Shown: positions 34,421 through 43,135 of the stretch, piece after piece | Layout of the letters: each line of letters starts with the position of its first letter | Position numbering within the stretch: the first letter of the stretch is position 1 | Source of the DNA: Psococerastis gibbosa | Lineage: Eukaryota; Arthropoda; Insecta; Psocodea; Psocidae | Assembly (NCBI GenBank): GCA_963971405.1 | Contig: OZ020490.1 | Span: 9,410,874-9,474,873, forward strand | Reading direction: 5' to 3' | DNA length: 64,000 bases | Notes under the pieces: model-generated | Databases searched by the model: none | What the model saw: only the letters and a program-made list of their open reading frames with translations | What the model was told of the DNA's origin: nothing | Made by a program: the position numbers and the translations under genes

Positions 34421-34965
34421 TCTGATATAGATATCTAAGAGAGTATTTTACTAGTAGTAGTATATTTTTAGTTGTAGTAGTAGAAGAAGAAGAAGAAGAA
34501 GACGGAGACGAAGAAAACGACGATGAAGAAGCAGAAGACGAAGCATAAGAAGGAGATGAAGAAGCAAAAGAAAAGTGAATCTGATAAAATTAACAGAAAA
34601 TCCCGCGGGAACTTCAAATACGAGACTAATAAGGGAAGGAGCATTTTAGACATCATTGCAGAAATGCTGAAAGCGGCCGTTAGAAAACCATCTCTCTGAT
34701 ATAGATATCTAAGTGAGTATTTCATTAGTAGTAGTATAGTTTTAGTTGTAGTAGTAGTAGAAGAAGCAGAAGAAAAAGAAGAAGAAGACGAAGAAAACGA
34801 CGATGAAGAAGCAGAAGACGAAGATGACGAAGACAAATCAAATGACGATGAAGGAGAAGAAGAAGCAGAAGAAAAGTGAATCTGCTAAAATTAACAGAAA
34901 ATCCCGTGGGAACGTCAAATACGAGACTAATAAGGGAAGGAACATTTTAGACATCATTACAGCAG
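34262..34965. repeat. Tandem array of ~274-301-bp units with (GAA)n blocks
   Basis: Three successive units share GTGAAT.TGC/GATAAAATTAAC, starting at 34301, 34575 and 34876, then CGAGACTAATAAGGGAAGGA. Each of the first two ends in a GAAGAAGAAGACGA-rich block. Spacings are 274 and 301 bp. The GAA blocks give acidic or Ser-rich frames, but these have no start context and are not genes. Confidence 0.75.
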
Positions 34966-35304
34966 AATTTCACGGTTGAAGTACCACACTCAACAACAAA
35001 CACTCTCTTGCCGTATTTTCCAACGCGTTCTTTGTACTTCTTGTACTTTGAGAAGATTAGCAACTTTGAAACCATTTCAAATTTCTAAATGTTTTCATTT
35101 TATGCAAGTTCAATGGATAATTACAAGTTTAAATTACGAGTTGTGTTTGCCAAACGCTGTGGCACATAAATCTGTTGAAAGCATAAGGCTGAGGATTGTG
35201 AGAGGACCCTCTCTTCTGAAAACTGCTCAATTTTAATGTAGTTGCCATCAACAATTATTTTTATCTGGCTATCTGACTAAGTTACACTGCCAACTCGTAT
35301 CTGT

Positions 35305-35530
35305 ACTTGGTTAAGCCATGCTTTCGCCTGTTTCATTGCGTCAATGGCCAGCTTGTCTCAGATTGTCCATTATCGTTTGTAGCCGGTGTAGGTTGACATC
35401 GAGAGCGCACACCAGTTTGCCAATGGCCAAAACTCATACGGAAACAATACAAGTAAAGTCCGAAATCCATGGGGTCGTTGGCATTGGACAAGGGACCTAG
35501 GGGTCTAGGTCCATACAAAGTCCTTTAAAC
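35305..35530 (+). repeat. SINE-J copy
   Basis: ACTTGGTTAAGCCATGCTTT at the 5' side, GCCGGTGTAGGTTGACATC in the middle and GGGGTCGTTGGCATTGGACA near the 3' side. Full relative at 56938-57195 (inverted). Confidence 0.55.
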
Positions 35531-35924
35531 AATTACAAAGTTATACGGCCTATAGGATCAGCATATCGCACCTTGATTTCAATAGTGCCATAACCCTAAA
35601 AAAATCGAAAATAGGTTATGACTGCGATATTTACGTTTTTCCAAAAATGACGCCTCTGCCGGTATCATACAAACTGGTACAGTATTCTTTCAAGCTGTCG
35701 GGTTACTCAACCTCAATCAAGCAAATTTTTAATTCTTTTTAAAAAACCGGTCCGAGTTTACTCGAACATGCTTTCCAATTTATCAAAAGTAGTAGATAGA
35801 GAATATGAGTGGGGGTCGTCCACCTGACGTCACTGGAGGTGAGGTAAATTCTAGATAGGTCAGACCAACACATTACCACACAGCAATACTGGCAGGGCAC
35901 GCAATGCATTTAAAGGTGAATTTT

Positions 35925-36700
35925 CTATCATTAAAAAAAAAAAAAAAAACATTTTTTTGTACAAAACCAAATATTTTTCTGAGAAAGCAACCTGTCCCGT
36001 TTCGTTACTCAATTTAACACCCAAAACATACCTGAAAGTAGAAATCATCAATAGAAAGATTTCGCAGAAAAATTATTTTTTAGTAATTTTTCATCAAAAT
36101 TGAGTTATTTCTATTTTTTTACCCCCAGAAGCAGTCTGTCCTGGTCACCTCCGAACTAATCGTGTGACTTCACTGTATTTCCCAAGTGGTTCGGAATCCA
36201 CTATAATCAGGAGGTCCCCTGTCCTATGGGCCCACACCGTGGCCTGGGACTGTGTCCAACCATACTACTACTACCCCCAGAAGCAAACTATCAAGGGGCA
36301 AGCGATCCCCCGCATTTTATCAACATTAATAACAACTACAATATATGTGAATTTAAAAGAAATCCTTGGAGCCGTTTTTGGGAAATAATTGTTTTAGACG
36401 TTTTTTTCGGAGTTTTTTGAGAATAAGACCCCCCCAAATTGAGTTAGCCCAAAATAAAAAATTGCGGCTCCGAGGTATGATTTTTGTAAATCTACATGCC
36501 GAATTTCATCACTATCGACCGAGTAGTTTGCCCGGAAATCGACAAAAAGACAGACCGAACGACAGACCGACAGACAGATAGTCATTTCGTAAAAACCACT
36601 TTTTTGGGTTCCTGGGACCTTAAAATGAGTAAATCCGTTGAAATCTCGGAATCGAAAATTTCGACCGTCACAGAGCTTTATATATACGTATAAATTGGAA
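35925..36700. repeat. Dispersed repeat I, second copy, split by SINE-B
   Basis: Aligns with 16245-16880, including ACACCCAAAA.ATACCT and GAAATC.TTGGAGCCGTTTTTG. The SINE-B insertion at 36134-36271 interrupts it with a clean target duplication. Confidence 0.6.
36134..36271 (+). repeat. SINE-B insertion, 5'-truncated, with 14-bp target duplication
   Basis: Flanked by TACCCCCAGAAGCA at 36120-36133 and 36272-36285. The element ends with a (TAC)n tail. The uninterrupted target is known from repeat I at 16433-16450, so this is a retroposition event. Confidence 0.8.
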
Positions 36701-36713
36701 AGCAATAAGGTTA

Positions 36714-36845
36714 ATAGCATACAAACAATTAAATGAACGGATCCAATTTACCTCTTCAGTCACCCCTGTAGGTTAGTACCCGTGTTGAGTTACGACACGC
36801 CTCCGATCGCACGCAACCACCTTTCCATCGAAGTCGATAAATTCT
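36714..36845 (+). repeat. SINE-C copy
   Basis: AGCATACAAACAATTAAATGAACG followed by CCCGTGTTGAGTTACGACAC. Confidence 0.5.
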
Positions 36846-37061
36846 TCAGTCAGTTTTAGTTATATACCGAAGACCGAACGGATTCTTAGTATTTGCAATT
36901 TACTTGAGGTCTGAGATAGAATCTGGATCGAACCGAACCGAATCTATTTCCAGTCAGCCTATAAACCGAGCATATGGGGTACATACTGTAGCAGGTGGGC
37001 CCATTTTTTTTGTTTATGGTTTTTTTTCTCTTCAAGCAAACAAAATGACCTACACTAAGTC

Positions 37062-37270
37062 AGGACATGTAGAGTAGCGGTACAGACTCAAACTTTCACC
37101 CGAAAGGTTGTTGGTTCGAGTCCCACACTTGCTACATTTTCTGGCCATGCTTCGGAGGGCATGTAAAATATAAATCTGGCGGACCCGGGTCTTCCTAGTT
37201 GAGTGTAAGAAAAGGCTTTATACCCCTAACTCCTCTAGGTTGGCTTAGAAATAGAACAAAAAAGGTCAAT
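37062..37270 (+). repeat. SINE-D, full length reference copy
   Basis: The tRNA-like head (GTAGAGTAGCGGTACAG; B-box GGTTCGAGTCC) is followed by the unique region CATGCTTCGGAGGGCATG and the body CCTAGTTGAGTGTAAG..AATAGAACAAAAAAG. The head carries both internal Pol III boxes. Confidence 0.65.
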
Positions 37271-37403
37271 GTTTATTTATTTACAAATTGGTCCAGTATT
37301 CCCACGAACTTGCGGCTTGCGGGTTACTCAACCTCAATCAAGCCTATTTTTTTAACTAAAAAAAAAAAGTATATATATATATATATAGATAGTTTTTACT
37401 TAC

Positions 37404-37535
37404 CTCTAGCTGAACGCCGAAAACTTCTCTACCCTTTTCAGGCTGGCAAGGTTTGTCGAAGGTTTTACAATTACTGTTGTCGTTCTCGTTTTCATCCGCA
37501 GACATTTCCGTGCCGCATGTCATGCTCTACCGCAC
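37404..37535 (-). CDS. Start-codon exon of the unidentified coiled-coil, Pro/Ser-rich protein
   Basis: A 132-bp minus-strand exon bounded by acceptor TTTTTGTTTCAG and donor GAG|GTAAGT. The ATG is at 37523-37521. A stop (TAG) lies in frame just two codons upstream in the same exon, so this ATG is the likely start and the first 12 bases are 5' UTR. The 40 codons begin MTCGTEMSADENENDNSNCK (acidic, Asn-rich) and end REVFGVQLE at phase 0, which joins in frame to the coiled-coil exon at 28796-29014. The acceptor implies at least one upstream non-coding exon to the right of 37535. The exon lies between SINE-D pieces but shares nothing with them. Linkage to the downstream exons is inferred from strand, phase and splice strength. 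Confidence 0.7.
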
Positions 37536-37563
37536 CTGAAACAAAAATGAGAAATGGACGTTT

Positions 37564-37625
37564 AGAGTGGTAGTACAGACTCCAACTTTCACCCGAAAGG
37601 TTGTTGGTTCGTGTCACATTCCGGA
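37564..37625 (+). repeat. SINE-D head fragment
   Basis: GAGTGGTAGTACAGACTCC..CCCGAAAGGTTGTTGGTTCG. Truncated just after the B-box. Confidence 0.45.
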
Positions 37626-37669
37626 TACAACTTAGCTAATGCTATATAATATTGAATATATTAAATTAA

Positions 37670-38085
37670 GCATTATACCTTAAATAGGTGCTTTATACAA
37701 TAAAGTGAGCTCACAGACCGGTGCGGTTAGGCAGTTGTGTAGCTGTGTTGACCAGTCTAGTAATACGAATCTTGCCAAAAAGAGGATATAAGTAGATAAT
37801 TTAAAAGGCACTGCACTTTTTTTTTTTTTTTTAAAGATTATTCGCATACAAACAATTCAATGAATGTATCCGAATAACCTCTTCAGTCGCCTCTGTAGGT
37901 AATACCTGTGTTGAGGTGCGACAGGTCCCCGATAGCATGATGTGTAGAGACTCGCAAAAGTACGAACAAGCTACCATTATGCCATTGAAGTCGTAGTCGG
38001 GCTTGTTGTCCTGTGGTTAAGACCGTGCCCGGGTAGCTGTAGATCGTGGGTTTGAATCCGGCCAATTCCATTTTTTTCTAAATCC
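37670..38085 (+). repeat. SINE-A copy carrying an inserted SINE-C (37842-37992)
   Basis: The SINE-A leader (37670-37815) is followed by T-run and SINE-C sequence (ATACAAACAATTCAATGAATG to CCATTGAAGTCG), then a degenerate SINE-A tRNA-like head (37997-38072; GGGCTTGTTGTCCTGTGG..GGTTTGAATCC). Confidence 0.5.
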
Positions 38086-38120
38086 ACTCATTTCGGTTAA
38101 CAATAACTAGTTCTTCTACT

Positions 38121-38315
38121 ACTGGCGGCTACTCCGCGACATAAAAAAATACGTCACATTCTAGAGTCAAGTGACCCATAAAACTTAAATTGATGAGGAT
38201 AAATATTTTTTATAAAGTTTTCCTTCTAGGAAAAAAATAATATTAAGGGGTATAAAATAAAACTACTAATGCATTAAAATAGGTTTTTAAAATTTGTCAA
38301 GTAGGCTATTACATA
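38121..38315. repeat. Dispersed 0.2-kb repeat, paired with 7984-8175
   Basis: CTGGCGGCTACTCCG..ACGTCACATTCTA..AAGTGACCCA..GTCAAGTAGGCTATT, diverged but colinear with 7984-8175. Confidence 0.6.
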
Positions 38316-38333
38316 TAAATAAATAAATTAATA

Positions 38334-38528
38334 TTGACTTTGTTTGTTCTACTACTAAGCCAACCTAGCGGCTATAAAGCCGTCTCTTGCACTCAACTAG
38401 GAAGACCCGGGACCACCTGCTTTACATGCCCTCCAAAGCACGGTCAGAAAATGCAGCAAGCGTGGGACTCGAACCAACAACCTTTCGGGGGAAACTTGGA
38501 GTCTGTACCACTACGCTACATGTCCATA
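38334..38528 (-). repeat. SINE-D, full length
   Basis: AACCTAGCGGCTATAAAGCC through CATGCCCTCCAAAGCAC to GGGACTCGAACCAACAACC and TACATGTCC. Confidence 0.55.
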
Positions 38529-38799
38529 CACATGGATATATTGTAGGTAGGGCTTACTGAAAATTAACTGTGTGTAGTTGTAAATAAAGCCATTATTTTT
38601 CAGCCGCCAGTACCTGCTGGGTATATAACCTGTCAAAACCTTGTGCAAGATTAGTAACCTTCATCATCATCAAAGTAGGTACGTACTATAATTTTAGGCA
38701 CATCATTTTATTATAACACGTCGTGTCTTTCCTTTCGCGGCATCCATCACATATTACGTAATACAGCATATCCTAATAACCTTTCATACATATCTCTTC

Positions 38800-38893
38800 T
38801 ACTTATAATTGTAGAAAGAATGAGACGCAACTGATCCACAATAAAATATATTAAACGTGACCGGTTTCGGTAAAATACCATCATCAGACATAA
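38800..38893 (-). repeat. Inverted Penelope tail with hammerhead-like motif (left end of the 38.8-52.5-kb locus)
   Basis: Ninety-four bases are the ungapped reverse complement of 52403-52496, the tail of the Penelope-like element on the right. It carries the same motif in reverse: CTGATGA (38887-38881), stem GGTA/TACC, GAAA (38868-38865), CCGG and TC. It is immediately preceded by ATCTCTTCTAC (38792-38802), which recurs at 52538-52548 after the right tail. It therefore looks like the inverted terminal copy of one insertion. Confidence 0.7.
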
Positions 38894-38924
38894 GTAGTAT
38901 AGAAAGGGGGTTTCTGGCGCTTAC

Positions 38925-38979
38925 CCCACCCCCCGTCGAGCTACCCCACCCCCCGTCATGCTACCCCTCGTGGGTGGTC

Positions 38980-39012
<33 letters not shown>

Positions 39013-39048
39013 CCACCCCCCCGTCATGCTACCCCTCGTGGGTGGTCT

Positions 39049-39084
<36 letters not shown>

Positions 39085-39155
39085 CACCCCCCCGTCATGC
39101 TACCCCTCGTGGGTGGTCTATTTTTTTTTTTTTTTTTTTTTTTTTTTATGGTGTT
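38925..39155. repeat. Tandem repeat with long poly(T) blocks
   Basis: About three units contain CCCCCCGTCATGCTACCCCT and CGTGGGTGGTCT, each followed by 22-30 T. The G/C-rich part recurs once more near 39194-39270. Homopolymer lengths are probably unreliable in the assembly. Confidence 0.75.
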
Positions 39156-39309
39156 AATTGAATTAAAACATTTCTTTCTTCTTCTTCTTTCTTCTTCGTG
39201 GGTGGTCTTTGTACCCCGCCGTGCTTATCCCGTTGTCTATCTATCTCTGTACCAGGTGGGTGGTCTATGACGCACCCCCCCCCCCTCCCCGTAGTACAGC
39301 GTACATCTA

Positions 39310-39457
39310 GAATGTTCCAAATGTGTCGTTACAAAAGGCATCGCCTTGGGTTGAGGAGCTTAGTTGAAGCCAAACCTTCATTCGAATGTTCCAAATGTGT
39401 CGTTACAAAAGGCATCGCCTTGGGTTGAGGAGCTTAGTTGAAGCCAAACCTTCATTC
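39310..39457. repeat. Perfect 74-bp tandem duplication upstream of the small ORF
   Basis: 39310-39383 and 39384-39457 are identical (each starts GAATGTTCCAAATGTGTCGT). They end 49 bp before the start codon at 39507, so they could be part of its promoter (inference). Confidence 0.85.
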
Positions 39458-39506
39458 AAGACTCAAGTAATACCACTTTATAAGTAAAATTGTATAATCT
39501 TACAAC

Positions 39507-39812
39507 ATGACATCTCTATTCAATAAAGTTAATGCCATCAACCAAGTAGCCGGGCCTACCATATCAATGCGAAAACTAGTGATTGGAGTTAAATACCTAA
39601 TATTGAAAATAGTGCAAATCGAAAAAACAGAATATGGACCAGCTGTAAAAGTCATATTGCGAGGATTGGAAAAAGAAGTCGTGGAATGTTTTGTGCCTCA
39701 ACAATATCTGCCAGCCTTTCAACAAAGTGAAGTTACTCCAGGAGCTGAGATGTATCTTATCGTTTCAAGCCATCGGGGAAAAAATAGTGTCAACCTACAG
39801 ATCATAGAATGA
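39507..39812 (+). CDS. Small intact ORF, possible OB-fold/ssDNA-binding protein of a mobile element
   Basis: A 101-residue ORF with a clean ATG preceded by AT-rich, TATA-like sequence (TTATAAGTAAAATTGTATAA) and followed by TAA-/AATA-rich sequence. It is the only intact ORF in the 38.8-52.5-kb composite locus. After a short polar N-terminus it alternates short beta-like segments (MRKLVIGVKYLILKIVQIEK, TEYGPAVKVIL, EVVECFVPQQYL, AEMYLIVSSH). The pattern 'lys..TEYGPAVKV..' followed by a protein-surface loop resembles small beta-barrel proteins encoded near protein-primed DNA polymerases in animal mobile elements. I recall such patterns but cannot name a family, so OB-fold and ssDNA-binding are inference. 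No membrane segment. A host origin is possible but less likely given its surroundings. Confidence 0.55.
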   Translation: MTSLFNKVNAINQVAGPTISMRKLVIGVKYLILKIVQIEKTEYGPAVKVILRGLEKEVVECFVPQQYLPAFQQSEVTPGAEMYLIVSSHRGKNSVNLQIIE

Positions 39813-40074
39813 ATATTTCATGATGTATTATTATTGTAAACTACAGAAATAATGTAAATATATGAATAATTTCTATATATATTTTGTTCTTGTTTTATTA
39901 ATTTCATAACTAGTTTTAAGCTTACAGTTAGATGATGATGAGTATTAAAAACTAATGTTTGAAAGAAACAAGCTATTGCTTCAGTCATAATCGAGTACTT
40001 GAACGGTGAAGGGTTATCATAATCATAGACTATGAAATGATGTAAATCAAATAATTAAACGAGTACATTAGCTA

Positions 40075-40200
40075 ATTTTAATAAATCTATCCGAAGCATA
40101 GGTTTATGGGAAGTATTGATTTGGTAAATAGTTAACCGTGTGCAGGTTCAAACCTGTTGTGAATCACCAGGTGCATATAACTCTGTACAGCCGTCTAATG
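40075..40200 (+). repeat. Module shared with 41395-41500
   Basis: TAATAAATCTATCC, GGGAAGTATTGATTT, ATAACCGTGTGCA-like and CCTGTTG.GAATCACCAGGTGC occur in both places in the same order and orientation, with differences. 39830-40075 is otherwise non-coding. Confidence 0.6.
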
Positions 40201-40537
40201 TTTTTTTCTTATTAATTTTTTTTTTATCAGCTACATTTACATCGATGAACACGCTTGAGCTAATGCATAATGTTTAGTACACTACATTGAGTAAAGATAA
40301 GCTAAATATAGACACCCATAGTATTTAAAAACCTTAAAATAAATTAATATAAGTTTTTTCTTATTAATTTTTTTATCAGCTACATTTACATCGACGAACA
40401 CGCTTGAGCTAATGGGAGACAGGGATAGATAGACCAGTGAGGGTGAGCGCCATTGAATAATGCACATATTAATTACCTAATTTGAAACAGTGGACTACCC
40501 ACGAATGATAGACGGTAAGGGTGGGACTCGGCGTTGC
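40200..40537. other. No gene; small internal duplication
   Basis: TTTTTTCTTATTAATTTTTT..CAGCTACATTTACATCGA..GAACACGCTTGAGCTAATG appears at 40200-40266 and 40352-40415. Confidence 0.5.
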
Positions 40538-41127
40538 ACTCAGTATCTTAAAAGAAATGTATTAATCCCACAATAGGTGTTCAATATACCCACCAACCAT
40601 GTTTATAAAAATGAATTTTCAATAATCCCAACTAAGTCTCAGTTTCTAACAATGGGTGTGCAATATACCAGGCAGTCGTGTTTTCTATGTTAGATTTAGT
40701 TACATTGGGCTAGGACAGGTTAAGTTATAATATTAGGCTAGGTTAAATTTTTATATCAAGTTAGGGTAGGTTACATTGGATTAGGATAGGCCAGATTAGG
40801 TTACATTGGGTTAGGTTAGCTGTTTACCTAGATTAAATTCATCATTTTTTTTAACAAAAATATTTTTATATCAAATAAATATGATGTTAAGTTAGGTTAC
40901 ATTGAATTAGGATAGGTTAGATTAGGTTACATTGGGTAAGGATAGGTTGAGTTAGCCACAAACAAGCCATTAATAAATCTACCCCTCGCTGACAGTCCAT
41001 TGTAAGCTAAAGTGATTTTTGTTTTCGTAAATCTATCCAACACTTAGGTTGAAGCATAGTCATTATCGCATTATAGATATGTCTTAGGTTTAAAAGTTTG
41101 TTTTAAGTGATTGTATGTAAAGACATT
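40538..41127 (+). repeat. Third copy of the polymerase 3'-flank / TTAGG-rich module
   Basis: 40538-40960 matches 45275-45660 closely. 41050-41127 repeats the last codons of the polymerase relic (..HYRIIDMS) and its 3' flank as at 44799-44868. The copy ends at CATTG, where the left palindrome arm begins. Confidence 0.7.
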
Positions 41128-41942
41128 GTTTATGAGGGAAGATTTTACTGATCATAAGAATAATTGCACAATTATGAGCGGAGGAGCACTATCTAACGAG
41201 GGGAACTTTGTATGCAAAACATCTATAGCTCTAGATGGTGTTGTAAAATAATACAATTATAAAAACATAACCATACGTCATGATCGCGTTGTATATTTAC
41301 ATAATATGGAAGGCGAGGTTGATTCAATTACAACTGAAAACATAAAACTTTTTAAAGTGATTAAATGTTATAAAGGACAAGTCCCGTGCTGGGCAATTAA
41401 TAAATCTATCCAACGCACAGGTTTAAGGGAAGTATTGATTTAGTAAACAGATAACCGTGTGCAGATTCAAACCTGTTGAGAATCACCAGGTGCACTCAGT
41501 ACACCCATCACACCAGGGGGTCCATTGTAAGCTAAGTGATTTTTGTTTTTGCATCAGTTGCACCCGGCAATGATAAAAACTATACTGAAGCATGGTTTCG
41601 TGCTAAAAACGAACAACTTCTCCTCACTGATGACTCCACAATAAAATATCAACAAATAAACAAACAACATTTACAATATTAAAAATGGTAGGGGGGGGGG
41701 GGGCCCTTTAAAAGCAAAAGTGAACATTACAATTGCAAATACAAGTAAAGAAAAAATGTACGAATTAAGTAAAAAAAAAAAAAAATTTAAACGTTAATAG
41801 AAAAACAATTGTGCAGGCAGATAACTGAAGTAATGTAGGCTAATAATAAAATATTGGTTGACAATCGACACTGAGAGAACATCCACTTTACAGTATGTAT
41901 CCCAATTTTCATTAAGTCTAGTTGCTAAGTAGGGACGTGATG

Positions 41943-42731
41943 TTATTGGGGTTGGAAGAAATTAGGTATTTTATGTGTCTTGAAACTTGTTATGCTGACG
42001 GAGTCCTTTATGTTGTCCGGTAGGGAATTGTACAATGGAATAGACTTATACATAATATGCGAATGCATAAAGTGTTCCGTATTCGGTTTCAAAGTTTTTA
42101 GGTTGCGTCCGGTACCAAGTCTGGTATTAATGTTATGATGGACGAAATCACCTTGCCCAAGAATGGTTTTTGCCCTTTTTAAATCGAAAAAGTAGAAGTT
42201 GTTTTGCACATAGCAATGGCAATGGGAGGGCATTGAATTCCTGAAAAAGAAGATTTGAAGGGTAGCGGCGAGGCTTCCCTATAGCTACCCTGATGGCTAT
42301 TCTTACATCAGTTTCTAGGGAGCATGTATGGGAAGAGTGAGCACCACCCCAGGCTAATATGCTATATTGGAAAATTGATTGGACTAAAGCATGATAAACT
42401 TACCTTACAGAGTGTCAACGTTAAGTGTACACCTTAGCATCCTTAATTTGTTATAGGTTCTTCTAATTCGTTTTGATGTTAGGAGGATTTGTTCATACCA
42501 CTTGAGATGATTATCAATGGTAACGCCTAAATATTTAATAGTATTTGCTTTTGCGATTATCTGACATGTGCATGGATTAAGGTTGCAATTATTATGGAGT
42601 ATTAAACTGAGATAGAATAGAATAGAAGAATAGAATAATGTATTTCGTTCCTTCAATAATACATATACATGCACACCAATATAATGAGGTAGGGGTGGCC
42701 CAAAGGATTTCTCCCGTGCTGGGGACCCCAT
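41943..42731 (-). pseudogene. Non-LTR retrotransposon C-terminal fragment (left arm)
   Basis: The minus-strand frame reads ANTIKYLGVTIDNHLKWYEQ (42405-42731), the region after the RT catalytic site of CR1/Jockey-like LINEs. After stops and frameshifts it continues as THEH-type C-terminal sequence (GTGRNLKTLKPNTEHFMHSH, then IPLYNSLPDNIKDS) to 41943. No RT motif remains. Confidence 0.7.
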
Positions 42732-42949
42732 TAATACTATAATAACTAAGCTAAAACTTTATCGATAATAATTAATTTTATGTAGACTCTAAGTAACATC
42801 ACTAAGTAAGGAAATAAGTAAGATCATATACTAAGATGGTTTATCACTCTGTTGAATCCGGGGTTGTTATGCTAACGCACTATTGCTGGAAGATTTCTTA
42901 GTTGATTTTGGGACAGATGAAAGCTAATTTTACTAATGAATTTTTTTTT

Positions 42950-43135
42950 TGTTGTAGATTTTTTTTTATGAACTCAGGAAGGCTGTTATATAATGGAACT
43001 GATAGGTAAATGTGAGAATGTGTGAAAAGGGTAGTGTTATGATTGGGTATCTGAAGATTGCGACCAACACCAAGTCCAGTATAGCTAAAACTATGGAAGA
43101 ATATATAGCCTTCAGTATTGGAGAGTTATGCTTTT
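42950..43135 (-). pseudogene. Second LINE tail, next to the polymerase start (left arm)
   Basis: Minus-strand translation gives YTGLGVGRNLQIPNHNTTLF and SVPLYNSLPEFIK, the same C-terminal pattern as 41943-42233 but a diverged family member. It abuts the first recognisable polymerase codons at 43136, so it probably truncated the polymerase. Confidence 0.55.

Noticed and set aside
37199-37573. 124-codon plus-strand ORF
   Set aside because: Antisense to the start exon and running through SINE-D and a (TA)n tract.
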